This document shows, piece by piece, positions 15,235 to 24,206 of a stretch of 43,871 bases of DNA. Source of the stretch: an uncultured Schlesneria sp. (lineage in GTDB: Bacteria; Planctomycetota; Planctomycetia; Planctomycetales; Planctomycetaceae); contig CAIOKO010000231.1 in the NCBI GenBank assembly GCA_903858935.1, positions 1 through 43,871 of the forward strand. Reading direction: 5' to 3'. A program made the position numbers and the translations under genes. Numbering within the stretch: position 1 is the stretch's first letter; the number at the start of each line of letters is the position of its first letter. The notes below the pieces were generated by a model, which was not told the DNA's origin, did no database searches, and saw nothing but the letters and a program-made list of their open reading frames with translations.

Positions 15235-17298
15235 ATGCCACGGATTCAGCAACTTTCGACGAGTGTGATCAATAAGATTGCCGCCGGAGAAGTGATCGAA
15301 CGACCGGCGAGTGTGGTCAAAGAAATGCTGGAAAACAGCGTTGACGCACTGGCGACTCGGATTGAAGTCGATATCGTCGCGGGGGGAAGCGAACTGATCC
15401 GGATCGTGGATGATGGCGAAGGGATTCATCCCGACGACCTGCTGCTTTCTGTCTCGTCACATGCCACCAGCAAAATCCGCGATGCCGACGACCTGTTTGG
15501 TGTCCAGACAATGGGTTTTCGTGGTGAAGCACTCGCGTCGGTCGCCGAGGTCAGCCGCTTGAGAATTCGATCGCGTCAGGCTGATCAACCGCACGGAATG
15601 GAAATTAATGTCAACCTGGGTGATGTCGTCTTGCCCAAGGCTTGCGGATGTCCGCTGGGAACGCAAATTGAGATTCGGAACCTTTTCGAGAATACACCCG
15701 TTCGTCGCAAGTTCCTGAAAACGATGTCGACCGAGTTTGGTCACATCAACGAACAATTTACTCGCGTTGCGTTGGCGAACCCTCGCTTACATATGGTCTT
15801 GCGGCACAACGACAAGGTCGTCGTCGAGCTTCCTGCATCTGACCGGCCTCTCGACCGGCTGAAGCTGTTTTTTGGTGGTGAGGTTGCCGACGAGCTGATC
15901 GCAGTCGAATCAACTCAGGCCGGTGTCCGCATGTGGGGCTATGTCGGGCACCCCAGTCGTTCGAAATCGACCCGCAAGCACCAGTATCTGTTCCTGAATG
16001 GTCGCTGGATCACTGATCGATCGCTGCAGCACGCCTTGACCGAGGCGTATCGGGGCCTGCTGATGGTGGGGCGTCAACCTGTCGCATTCCTCTTTATTGA
16101 GTTGCCGCCTGATCGAGTCGATGTGAACGTTCATCCCACCAAGGTGGAAGTCCGGTTCCAGGACAGTCAGCAGTTGTTTCGTCAGCTTCTTGCGATGATT
16201 CGATCGAAGTTTCTGTCGATGGATTTTCAAAGTGAACTACGATTACCCAATGCGACAGCGGGGGCAGGGCAGGGGATGTTGTCAGGGCTGTCGCAGCCGA
16301 CACCGCGCCCGATCGAGCAGCAGCGTGAACTGACAGAACAGCTTTCGAACTGGATCAATCAACGAATCGGAGACGAGAACCCCATTCCATTGGGGACGGG
16401 ATATTCCAGTCCCTCCGCTTCGCCTAAAACTCAGTCTCAGCAGTCCGGCGTTCCCGATTACAGGTCGTTCGTCGAACCGTGGCGTATCGGCCGTGACACT
16501 TCGGATGACGAATCCTCTAATCGGACTGCAGTTTCGGCCTCCAAGGTCGATGGTGACGACATTTCGATGGCGACGGAAACGACAGTCAACGCTTCGCTTT
16601 ACGCGGATTCGACAGAACCACAAGCGATTAGCGAGGGCGTGGCGGTTGCCGAGGCTTCAACGGCCACGACGTCAATCCCGCCGACTTCCACGAATGCCCC
16701 CGCTTTGGGTGCATCCGTTCGAGCGATGCAGGTTCACGACTGTTATCTGATCGTCGAGACGTCCGAAGGGGTCACGGTCATTGATCAGCATGCATTACAT
16801 GAGCGGATTGTCTACGAGCACCTGCGTGCTCGCGTGCTGGCGGGGGCGGTGGAGTCACAACGTCTGCTGGTACCACAGCAGATCGAGGTCACCTCGAAAG
16901 AGGCGGCCCTGTTGCTGGAGCAAAGCGAATCGCTGCAGAAGGCTGGATTGGGTCTGGAAGACTTTGGAAACGGAACGGTGATCGTCACGGGCTATCCCGC
17001 CATGCTGCGCAAGATGGACCTGCAGGGACTGGTCCGCGACCTGATTGAAAAGCTTGAAGGAGGAGGGACTGTCGGAGTGCAATCGTCGGCGCGGCGCGAT
17101 ATTCTTGACGAATTATTGCATATGATGTCGTGTAAGGCAGCGGTCAAAGCGGGACAGCGACTGTCTCAGGAAGAGATCGAAAGTCTGCTGCTGCAGCGAC
17201 ATCTGGTCGATGACGCTCATCATTGTCCTCACGGACGGCCGACAGCCCTGTCACTCAGTCGGATGGAACTCGATCGACAATTTGGAAGATTGGGATAG
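15235..17298 (+). CDS. mutL: DNA mismatch repair protein MutL with endonuclease motif
   Basis: The 687-residue protein has the N-terminal GHKL ATPase (IAAGEVIERPASVVKEMLENS with the Mg-binding Asn, VDDGEGI, SHATSKI, GFRGEALASV) and the transducer domain (FLNGRWI, VDVNVHPTKVEVRF). A long Ser/Thr/Pro linker spans about residues 345-490. The C-terminal dimerisation domain holds the metal-dependent endonuclease motif DQHALHERIVYE (517-528) and the zinc-site CPHGRP (664-669), together with SCKAAVKAG. So, unlike E. coli MutL, it should nick the daughter strand itself. QRLLVP at 542 fits a beta-clamp-binding motif next to the active site. The start ATG at 15235 agrees with the conserved PRIQQLSTSVINKIAAGE beginning. 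It is followed 71 bases later by the aro fusion gene; no mutS is in the window. Confidence 0.97.
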   Translation: MPRIQQLSTSVINKIAAGEVIERPASVVKEMLENSVDALATRIEVDIVAGGSELIRIVDDGEGIHPDDLLLSVSSHATSKIRDADDLFGVQTMGFRGEALASVAEVSRLRIRSRQADQPHGMEINVNLGDVVLPKACGCPLGTQIEIRNLFENTPVRRKFLKTMSTEFGHINEQFTRVALANPRLHMVLRHNDKVVVELPASDRPLDRLKLFFGGEVADELIAVESTQAGVRMWGYVGHPSRSKSTRKHQYLFLNGRWITDRSLQHALTEAYRGLLMVGRQPVAFLFIELPPDRVDVNVHPTKVEVRFQDSQQLFRQLLAMIRSKFLSMDFQSELRLPNATAGAGQGMLSGLSQPTPRPIEQQRELTEQLSNWINQRIGDENPIPLGTGYSSPSASPKTQSQQSGVPDYRSFVEPWRIGRDTSDDESSNRTAVSASKVDGDDISMATETTVNASLYADSTEPQAISEGVAVAEASTATTSIPPTSTNAPALGASVRAMQVHDCYLIVETSEGVTVIDQHALHERIVYEHLRARVLAGAVESQRLLVPQQIEVTSKEAALLLEQSESLQKAGLGLEDFGNGTVIVTGYPAMLRKMDLQGLVRDLIEKLEGGGTVGVQSSARRDILDELLHMMSCKAAVKAGQRLSQEEIESLLLQRHLVDDAHHCPHGRPTALSLSRMELDRQFGRLG

Positions 17299-17369
17299 GA
17301 ACCTGCTATCGGGTAAACCAATGACTCAGTCACATTTTATCAAAACCACAAACGGGAAATGCTCCTGAC

Positions 17370-18848
17370 ATGATATGCGTTTCGATCGCCCGAACTCGTC
17401 ATCGAATGATGATTGCCGAGCATCAGGCTCTTGCCCAACGGGGGGCCAAGCTGGTTGAACTGCGGATCGACTGGTTATCCAGTAATCCTGATATTCCCCG
17501 ATTATTGAAAGATCGGCCCACCCCCGTGATTCTCACCTGTCGTCGTGCGGCGGATGGCGGAAAGTGGCATGGTACGGAAGAGGAACGACAGCGACTCTTG
17601 CGAACGGCGATCGTGTCGGGTGTGGAATATATCGACCTGGAAGACGACATCGCCAAATCAATCCCGAAATACGGAAAGACCAAACGGATCGTCAGTCATC
17701 ACGACTTCAATGGCACCCCGGATCATCTGGAAGAGATCTGGGCCGAGATGGCGGAGATGAAGCCGGATATCATCAAGCTGGTGACGCTGGCCAGTTCCCC
17801 GAGCGACTGCTTCCGGGTGCTGAGCCTCATCAAGAATGCCAGGATTCCCACGGTTGCCTTCTGCATGAGTGAATTCGGCGCATGGAGTCGGATCGTCTGT
17901 GCCAAGCTCGGTGCCCCTTTTTCCTATGCCGCGTTCAGTCCGGACCGCCAGGTCGCTCCAGGCCAGTTGCCGTTCCAGGATATGCAAGAGATTTACGCGT
18001 ACGATTCCATTAACGCTGACACAAAATTGTTCGGTGTGATTGGCGACCCCATTGGACATAGTCTCAGCCCACTGCTGCACAACAAGATGATGCGGAAGAT
18101 TGGCTTCAACGGAGTTTATGTGCCGATTAGAGTTACGGCAGATCAACTTCCTCGTGCATTGGACGATCTGACGGAGCTGGATTTCTGTGGTCTCAGCGTG
18201 ACGATTCCTCACAAAGAAGCGGTTCTGGCTGCGTATCCCAATTGCGAAGAGGTCGTCAAGCAGATCGGTGCTGCGAATACTCTGGCACGAGATGACAAAA
18301 ACGAATGGCAGACCTCCAACACCGACTATGAGGCGGCATTGGAGAGTGTGAAGCTCGGTCTGAAACCAGGTGAAACACTGGATGGAAAGCGAGTACTGCT
18401 GCTGGGGGCCGGTGGTGCAGCCCGAGCGATCGGAATGGGAATCGTTCGAGCGGGAGGGGCCTTAGCGATCAGCAGCCGAACTTCGGCACGAGCCAAGACA
18501 TTGTCCACAGAGTTGGGTTGTCGGCACGTCACCTGGGAGAACCGAGGTGCCGAATATGCCGATATCCTCATTAACTGCACACCCGTGGGAATGTATCCCA
18601 ATATGGACGACACACCCTTCCAGGATCATTGGCTGCGCGAAGGAATGATCGTCTTCGACACGATCTATACCCCGGAAAACACTCTGCTGATCAAGCAGGC
18701 CCAAGGTCGTGGCTGCACGACGATTACCGGAGTCGAAATGTTTATCCGTCAAGCGGCGGCCCAGTTCGAACGGTTCACAGGCCAATCCGCGTCACTGGAT
18801 GAACTGCGAGACACTTTGAGGCGTGGGATTTCGGCGGCAAGAGGATAA
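17370..18848 (+). CDS. aroDE: Bifunctional 3-dehydroquinate dehydratase (type I) / shikimate dehydrogenase
   Basis: The 492-residue protein fuses two successive shikimate-pathway enzymes. Residues 1-225 are a type I dehydroquinase: VELRIDWL, PVILTCRRAADGGKWHG, EYIDLE, RIVSHHDFNGTP with the catalytic His, IIKLVTLA with the Schiff-base Lys, and a C-terminal FSPDRQVAPGQLPFQDM. Residues 230-492 are shikimate dehydrogenase: FGVIGDPIGHSLSPLLHNKM, GLSVTIPHKEAVL with the catalytic Lys, IGAANTL, NTDYEAAL, the NADP loop LLLGAGGAARAIGMGI, and NCTPVGMYP. Plants and some bacteria have the same order. In E. coli these are separate genes, so the fusion allows direct coupling of the two steps. The ATG at 17370 fits the conserved start MICVSIARTRHRMM. 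Confidence 0.96.
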   Translation: MICVSIARTRHRMMIAEHQALAQRGAKLVELRIDWLSSNPDIPRLLKDRPTPVILTCRRAADGGKWHGTEEERQRLLRTAIVSGVEYIDLEDDIAKSIPKYGKTKRIVSHHDFNGTPDHLEEIWAEMAEMKPDIIKLVTLASSPSDCFRVLSLIKNARIPTVAFCMSEFGAWSRIVCAKLGAPFSYAAFSPDRQVAPGQLPFQDMQEIYAYDSINADTKLFGVIGDPIGHSLSPLLHNKMMRKIGFNGVYVPIRVTADQLPRALDDLTELDFCGLSVTIPHKEAVLAAYPNCEEVVKQIGAANTLARDDKNEWQTSNTDYEAALESVKLGLKPGETLDGKRVLLLGAGGAARAIGMGIVRAGGALAISSRTSARAKTLSTELGCRHVTWENRGAEYADILINCTPVGMYPNMDDTPFQDHWLREGMIVFDTIYTPENTLLIKQAQGRGCTTITGVEMFIRQAAAQFERFTGQSASLDELRDTLRRGISAARG

Positions 18849-19079
18849 GCCATTGAAAATCTGACATTGGAATCAGCATGAAGAAGTCCCTGGGGTCGCT
18901 CAAAAGAGCAATGCCGAATTTCATGGCGCGCTGAAATAGCGATTCAGGTCCGAAAGAGTGTCGGCTGCACGAGTCTTCAACAAAAGCTTGATTCTTTTGT
19001 GCGGGGCATCGGACGCACCATCGTTCCCAGGCAGCCGATATGCTGATGGGTTGAGTCCGTGATTGGAAAGGAGAACAGG

Positions 19080-19817
19080 GTGACTACTGACTACGATCCC
19101 ATCGCTGAGCAATACCAGCGGTCCAAGCAACAACCATGGAGAACGTTCATCGAATGTTACACGTTGTTGGATTTGATTGGCGATTTGGCGGGAATGGCCG
19201 TACTGGATCTAGCGTGTGGCGAAGGTTTTTACACTCGTCTGATTCGCCAACGAGGGGCGGCACGAGTTATGGGGCTGGATTTATCGCAGGGGATGATCGA
19301 CTTGGCCAGAGCTCAGGAAGCTCGACACCAACTTGGCATCGAATACGTCGTGGCAGATGCCAGAAATTTGTCTGAAAAAAATCAATTCGATTTAGCTGTT
19401 GCTGCGTACCTTCTGAACTATGCCAGGACTCCTGAAGAACTTCAGTCAATGTGCAACGGGATCGCTCGTTCGCTTAAGCCGGGAGGTCGATTCGTGGCAG
19501 TGAATTGCAACCCGGCCATGAATTTGTCGACGGCACCTTCCTATCGAAAATACGGGTTCGAGACGAACGTGGTTGGAGACTTTAAAGAGGGAACACCCAT
19601 CACCTGGAAGTTTCACCTGAGCAACGGCCCTTTCGAGATCGAGAATTATCATTTAAATGTCGAGACGCACCAGAAAGCGTTTAAAGAGGCAGGATTCCGG
19701 GAAGTTTGCTGGTACTCTCCGAAAATATCGCCCGAAGGACTTGTGGACAATTCCCCAGATTTCTGGTCGACCATCCTCGAGAAACCACCCATCACGTTCA
19801 TCGAGTGCGTCAAGTAA
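19080..19817 (+). CDS. Class I SAM-dependent methyltransferase (ToxA-like)
   Basis: The 245-residue protein is a Rossmann-fold methyltransferase. Motif I is AVLDLACGEGFYTRLIRQRG, the acidic residue ending strand 2 is in VMGLDLSQGMIDLA, and post motifs EYVVADARNL and FDLAVAAYLLNYARTPEEL follow. The N-terminus TTDYDPIAEQYQRSKQQPWR and the C-terminal part (WKFHLSNGPFEIENYHL, AGFREVCWYSPKISPEG) resemble the toxoflavin synthase ToxA group, but that similarity is shared by many small-molecule methyltransferases, so the substrate is unknown. The GTG at 19080 is the start: AAGGAG lies six bases upstream. An in-frame GTG at 19059 has no such site. The gene is isolated and convergent with the UvsE fusion. 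Confidence 0.87.
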   Translation: MTTDYDPIAEQYQRSKQQPWRTFIECYTLLDLIGDLAGMAVLDLACGEGFYTRLIRQRGAARVMGLDLSQGMIDLARAQEARHQLGIEYVVADARNLSEKNQFDLAVAAYLLNYARTPEELQSMCNGIARSLKPGGRFVAVNCNPAMNLSTAPSYRKYGFETNVVGDFKEGTPITWKFHLSNGPFEIENYHLNVETHQKAFKEAGFREVCWYSPKISPEGLVDNSPDFWSTILEKPPITFIECVK

Positions 19818-19935
19818 GAGGAGTCCGCAAGGCCGTCGCCTCGAGGAACAAACCCCTCGGGGTTGAAACTAATCGAATAATGATCACCAATGTCATCGCC
19901 AAGTTGAGTGTCCTAGCCATGTCTCATGGAAGTCA

Positions 19936-21087
19936 TCATTTAATCGACTGGACCAGCGAGTCTTTCTCTTGCCGTGACAGCCCCTTGATTTCGAGTTCTC
20001 TTTTGAGGGCATGACTGCGGCTTGGCTGTTCTTCGTGATAGACCATGACCACGGGTAAGCGGCTGCGGGTGTAGCGCGATGCCGTTCCGGCATTGTGCTG
20101 CTGCAAACGGCGAGCTAAGTCAACTGTGATTCCCGTATAGAGTGATCCGTCTGCACATCTCAGGAGATAAACGAACCAGGGAGAATCCGTCTCTTCATTT
20201 TTCAGCTCGTCAAGCAGCTTCTTCACCGCTGCTTCTTTTGCTTTGGCCTCGACTTCGACGGTGATTGACTTTCGCCGCCAGCACTTTGGGAAATCCATGA
20301 CATCGATGAAGTCGTGGTGACGTTCCGGCTTTGGCCCTTCCCAGCCTTCGATCGGGCTGGAGATATGGAACATCGGCTCGCGGTTCCAAGTTGCTAGTGC
20401 CTGCTTTGTGGCCTGTTGGATGCTGAGTTCATCGGGATTGCAGCGGTGATGATGCACGTCGTAGACCAGCGGGATCCCCGTCGCCTTGCAGATCGGAAGT
20501 AGATCCTGGGGGGTATAGGTCTTATCATCGTTTTCGACGGTTAATCGGCTTCGGACCCTGTTTGAAAGCCGATCGAGATTGTGTGCGAAATCAGCAAGTG
20601 CCTTCGGTTTGTCGCCATAAGCTCCGCCGCCATGGATATTAATGACGTCAGCGCCGATCCATTCTGCGACTTCCCCCTGATATTCAAGTTCCTGCACCGA
20701 CTTATCCACCACGTCTTCGCGAGGTGAGTTCAGTACGACGAACTGATCAGGGTGAAAGCATGTTCGCAGCTTGTTCTTCCGGGCGAGTTCTCCGCATTCT
20801 TTGAAGCGGCGAATGATTTCATCGCCATCGGGCAAGTCACCGACCTGATACCCACAAACAGGATGTGTCTTGATCGGAAGAATCTGGCTGTTGACGCGGA
20901 AACAGCCAATGTCGTTGTCGGCGCAAAACTGGAGAGAAGCAAACAGCGCATCTGCATTTTCGCTGCAAAGGCGGCTGAGCTTCGCCAGGGCGTCCGGTCG
21001 TTTCATTTTGCTGATAGCCGTCGCGGTTGTGGTGACGAACTTGATAGGCTGGTCACGAAACATGCAGCAGAGGCCGAGGCGGATCAT
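19936..21087 (-). CDS. uvsE: UV damage endonuclease UvsE fused to a GIY-YIG nuclease domain
   Basis: From the ATG at 21087 the protein has 383 residues. Residues 1 to about 280 are UVDE/UvsE, a TIM-barrel endonuclease that cuts 5' of UV photoproducts and some other lesions: MIRLGLCCMFRDQPIKFVTT, RTCFHPDQFVVLNSP, VINIHGGGAYGDK, TVENDDKTYTPQDLLP, and PLVYDVHHHRCNP carry the metal ligands. After a Lys/Glu-rich linker (about 280-303) a complete GIY-YIG (URI-type) domain follows: WFVYLLRCADGSLYTGIT, DLARRLQQHNAG, RYTRSRLPVVMVYHEE and ALKRELEIKGLSRQEK, with the catalytic Tyr pair, Arg and Glu. Both units seem intact. The open frame continues upstream to 21348, but UvsE proteins begin at this Met, and the extension looks non-coding. 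No good ribosome binding site is visible. Confidence 0.9.
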   Translation of the reverse strand: MIRLGLCCMFRDQPIKFVTTTATAISKMKRPDALAKLSRLCSENADALFASLQFCADNDIGCFRVNSQILPIKTHPVCGYQVGDLPDGDEIIRRFKECGELARKNKLRTCFHPDQFVVLNSPREDVVDKSVQELEYQGEVAEWIGADVINIHGGGAYGDKPKALADFAHNLDRLSNRVRSRLTVENDDKTYTPQDLLPICKATGIPLVYDVHHHRCNPDELSIQQATKQALATWNREPMFHISSPIEGWEGPKPERHHDFIDVMDFPKCWRRKSITVEVEAKAKEAAVKKLLDELKNEETDSPWFVYLLRCADGSLYTGITVDLARRLQQHNAGTASRYTRSRLPVVMVYHEEQPSRSHALKRELEIKGLSRQEKDSLVQSIK

Positions 21088-21658
21088 GAAAGTTACCAAT
21101 TCATCCGGGGCATCCCGGCAATGCAAATTCTGGAAAAAACAACTCCGAGACAAAGCACGATGATCCGCCTCAGTTCGGATTGTAGTTTCAGGCGGCAAGA
21201 TTCGCTTTAAAGTCGATATGGCTGACAATCCCGACTTTCCATTGAATTCAGACTTCGACTCGCAGGCACCGGCTTGGGAGCGAAAAACTTCGCAGTCCGT
21301 TTCCTGAATCCCAAACCAGACGACGGAAAGCCAATTTGTTGAGCGCACAGTGCTTTTGAAACAGAAATCGGCGAAAAGGGTACCACAGTTTTTCCGTTTT
21401 CGGTAAGGCCGTACACTTCTAAGGCGTTGTCGAATCGTGAAGCCACCACCATGTCGAAGTCTTTAACGAAGGCAGTGCCTCAGACCAAAGTCGCTGTTCT
21501 TGCTCCGACACGACGATCAGAGTATCGCGCAAATCAGGATTGGTCTTCACAAAAAAAGTGACCTTGAATATAAGCCCGCATTGTGCCGTATTTCTGCTTG
21601 ACGATTTTCCGATTTTTGGGAGTCGTTGCGCCAACTTATTTTTGTCATCGAAACCATT
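21088..21658. other. Divergent intergenic region, uvsE / rsmH
   Basis: 571 bases between two divergent genes. The minus-strand frame open to 21348 lacks homology to UvsE and is not treated as coding. I see no RNA, repeat or clear promoter. Confidence 0.4.
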
Positions 21659-22573
21659 ATGGAGCCTCGTTCGCCTGGTCACGATCCGCGTGCCGTCCAC
21701 GTCCCCGTGTTGATGCGGGAAGTTCTGGGACAGTTAAGGCTCGAACCGGGCATGATTGTTGTCGATGGGACGATCGGGGCCGGAGGACACAGCCGCGAAA
21801 TGCTCAAAGCGATCGGTCAAGACGGACGCCTGATCGGACTCGACCGAGACCCCATGATGCTTGGTCATGCGGCGAAGAGCGTCGTCGGCACCCAAGTCAC
21901 TTTGAGACAATCCAGTTACATCGGGCTTCCAGCGGTCTTGACCGAACTGGGAATTCCGGGGGTAGACCGCATCCTGCTCGATCTCGGGTTATCGTCCGAT
22001 CAGCTTTCCGACGCCTCGCGCGGATTTGGATTCTTGAGTACCGGGCCTCTGGACTTGCGGTTTGATGTCTCAGCGGGTCAGCCTGCAGCGGAAGTCCTTG
22101 CACTGTGGACCGCCGATCAGCTCGAACAGATTTTTCGCGACTTTGGAGAAGAACCGCTGGCCAGGCCGCTTGCCGATTTCATTGTGAAGCGACGAAGTGC
22201 CGATCCAATCCGGACGGGAGCCGATCTGGCAACGACCGTGGCGGAATGTCCGGCGTTCCGCCGTCAGGGGCCAAGCGAGAAAAATCCTGCCACGCGAATT
22301 TTTCAGGCGTTAAGAATTGCCGTCAATCACGAGCTGGATCATGTCCAGCAAGGGATTTCGACGAGCTGTTATCAATCACTGAAACCAGGGGGACTTTTGG
22401 CGGTGATTACATTTCATTCGCTGGAAGATCGACTGGTGAAGAACGAATTTCGTCGCACGGAACGTTGGGAAAATCGGACTGCAAAGCCGATTGTTGCAAC
22501 GCCCCAGGAACAGCGGTTCAATCCGCGAAGTCGGTCTGCCAAACTGCGGGTGGCCATGAAGAAAGTCGTTTGA
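21659..22573 (+). CDS. rsmH: 16S rRNA (cytosine-1402-N4)-methyltransferase RsmH
   Basis: The 304-residue protein (MraW) methylates N4 of C1402 in the ribosomal P site. Signatures: HVPVLMREVLGQL, the SAM site VVDGTIGAGGHSREML, LIGLDRDPMML, GVDRILLDLGLSSDQL, RGFGFLSTGPLDLRFD, NPATRIFQALRIAVNHELD, GGLLAVITFHSLEDRLVKNE and PRSRSAKLRV. Length is typical (about 310). The ATG at 21659 is placed from the conserved HVPVL spacing. It is the first gene of the remnant division cluster: LysM protein, ftsL-like, ftsI follow on the same strand. mraZ, which usually precedes it, is absent. Confidence 0.97.
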   Translation: MEPRSPGHDPRAVHVPVLMREVLGQLRLEPGMIVVDGTIGAGGHSREMLKAIGQDGRLIGLDRDPMMLGHAAKSVVGTQVTLRQSSYIGLPAVLTELGIPGVDRILLDLGLSSDQLSDASRGFGFLSTGPLDLRFDVSAGQPAAEVLALWTADQLEQIFRDFGEEPLARPLADFIVKRRSADPIRTGADLATTVAECPAFRRQGPSEKNPATRIFQALRIAVNHELDHVQQGISTSCYQSLKPGGLLAVITFHSLEDRLVKNEFRRTERWENRTAKPIVATPQEQRFNPRSRSAKLRVAMKKVV

Positions 22574-22657
22574 TTCGTTCACACCGGTAACTCGTGAATC
22601 ACGGATTGCCGTTGAATACTTAGTACTGATCAATGCACTCGGGGAAGGAACCTCAAA

Positions 22658-24070
22658 ATGACACGCGAAACCAAAGTCGGCCTGCTCATGGTCGCCCTGC
22701 TGGTCGGCGTGTTCGGATTTCTCGTCTATCAGCGAATCCATCGACCGACGGAAGGTCTGGCAGAGCAGGATTCTTCTGAAATCCGCACCAACAATTCTGA
22801 CGATGTCATCCCAAAAGGGGACGAAAACGAATTTGCGTCGTTTGATCGACCCGATCGAACCGGAAGAAGCCAACCTGCGGCGCCGATGCAGTTACCGGAC
22901 GTTGATTTTGCGACCCCCGTTTCGGAAGCGAACGACCGCGTCTCGGAGCAAACGACGAATCAATGGAAGTCGAAGTCGAAATCGAATGCTGTCGCCAGGT
23001 CGGATGACCATGACTTTGATCAGCTCGACAAGAAAACCAGTCTGAAGAAACCCATTCAGCGCGAGCGGCCTGTCGAACCGGCGGAAGATTCATTTGACGA
23101 CTTTATGGCAGAAAAACGAGCAAATCGAGAGGTCATTCAGATCGCGGCAACCACTGAGTCCGATCCGTTCGCAAATGAAGCCGAGACGAGCCAGGAGAAT
23201 CGAGTTCCAGACCCTGATCGACGACAAAAGCCACTGGCGATGCCGACAGAACTCGACGATGTCCCGGCACCAGAATCCGATTCATCCGGCTTTGATGTCG
23301 CGCCTGTCGAACGGGTCGCTCCTGCTAAAGAGCCACGTAGAATGGATGCGGCTTTCGATACGGAAAACGACAGGGGCCGACGAGGTCAGGATTCGAGAAG
23401 TACACGCAGCAGTCGACCAACTCGCATCCAGCAGGCGAGTGATTTAGACAACGGACTCGAACCTGCACCTCGCGACGAGCGACGGGCGGCACCAGTCACG
23501 TTTGAAGACAGGAGTTTCTCACCAGAATCATCGCCGCGATCCGGGGGGACCGTTAGCGGACCGAGTTATGTCATTGAACCGAGCGATAATTTCTGGACAA
23601 TTTCACGCAAACGATATGGAGCTGGGCGCTATTACATGGCTCTGGCGAAGCATAATCAGCAAATCATTTCGGATCCAAAGCGAATGAAGCCTGGAGTGGC
23701 GATCGCGACTCCAGACGTTTCTGTGTTGGAGCAACAGTATCCTGATCTGATTCCCAAAGCGGCCCCGGCGGAACCTGTGGCTCCTGTCGCGACCACACAA
23801 GTTCGACAAACTCGCAAATCGGAAGACTCGGGTCCGGCAGGATTTTTCGTTTCTAACGATGGTACGCCGATGTACCGGGTTTCTGGTCAGGACACGCTTT
23901 CGGACATTGCCAAGTCACATTTAGGCCGTTCTTCCCGTTGGGTCCAGATTCTCGAAATGAACCGTAAAGTTCTTCGAGACGGAAATGAACTCAAGGTTGG
24001 CACGGTCTTGCGACTTCCTCCTGATGCCAGCCGAGTTCAGGTTGTGGGGACCGCTCGCGAACTCCGATAA
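22658..24070 (+). CDS. Membrane-anchored protein with two LysM domains
   Basis: The 470-residue protein starts with a single N-terminal membrane anchor (VGLLMVALLVGVFGFLVYQR, residues 7-26), followed by a long, charged, probably unstructured region rich in Asp, Glu, Ser, Pro and Arg (30-300). Two LysM-type units come at the end: residues 304-357 (YVIEPSDNFWTISRKRYGAG) and 405-456 (MYRVSGQDTLSDIAKSHLGR), each with the N-terminal YxV and W/L-x-x-I-A/S pattern. LysM domains bind N-acetylglucosamine in peptidoglycan, so the protein probably links envelope and periplasm. It sits between rsmH and the ftsL-like gene, a place normally without an insertion, which suggests a division or wall role. A hairpin follows its stop. 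Confidence 0.88.
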   Translation: MTRETKVGLLMVALLVGVFGFLVYQRIHRPTEGLAEQDSSEIRTNNSDDVIPKGDENEFASFDRPDRTGRSQPAAPMQLPDVDFATPVSEANDRVSEQTTNQWKSKSKSNAVARSDDHDFDQLDKKTSLKKPIQRERPVEPAEDSFDDFMAEKRANREVIQIAATTESDPFANEAETSQENRVPDPDRRQKPLAMPTELDDVPAPESDSSGFDVAPVERVAPAKEPRRMDAAFDTENDRGRRGQDSRSTRSSRPTRIQQASDLDNGLEPAPRDERRAAPVTFEDRSFSPESSPRSGGTVSGPSYVIEPSDNFWTISRKRYGAGRYYMALAKHNQQIISDPKRMKPGVAIATPDVSVLEQQYPDLIPKAAPAEPVAPVATTQVRQTRKSEDSGPAGFFVSNDGTPMYRVSGQDTLSDIAKSHLGRSSRWVQILEMNRKVLRDGNELKVGTVLRLPPDASRVQVVGTARELR

Positions 24071-24105
24071 CGAATCTGGTGCCGAAGGCGCCGGGATTCG
24101 TTTCC
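24071..24105 (+). terminator. Hairpin just after the LysM gene
   Basis: CGAATC-T-GGTGCC-GAA-GGCGCC-GG-GATTCG (24071-24100) folds with a GAA loop and one internal bulge, and is followed by TTTCC. It starts right after the stop codon. The T-run is short, so it may only weaken read-through into ftsL. Confidence 0.45.
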
Positions 24106-24206
24106 AAGGGGTAAGTCGCCACAAGCGGTTTGACAGGAGCTTCGCTCTATGAACCTGAGGAACTTTGCCGACAATTTCAACGTCAAGTTCCGCAAAAGGT
24201 TGAACG

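Noticed and set aside
19850-19863. AACCCCTCGGGGTT as a terminator between the methyltransferase and the UvsE fusion
   Set aside because: The perfect arms leave only a two-base loop and no T-run follows, so I do not call it a terminator.
21088-21348. N-terminal extension of the UvsE fusion
   Set aside because: UvsE proteins start at the Met at 21087 and the extra 87 residues show no conserved pattern.
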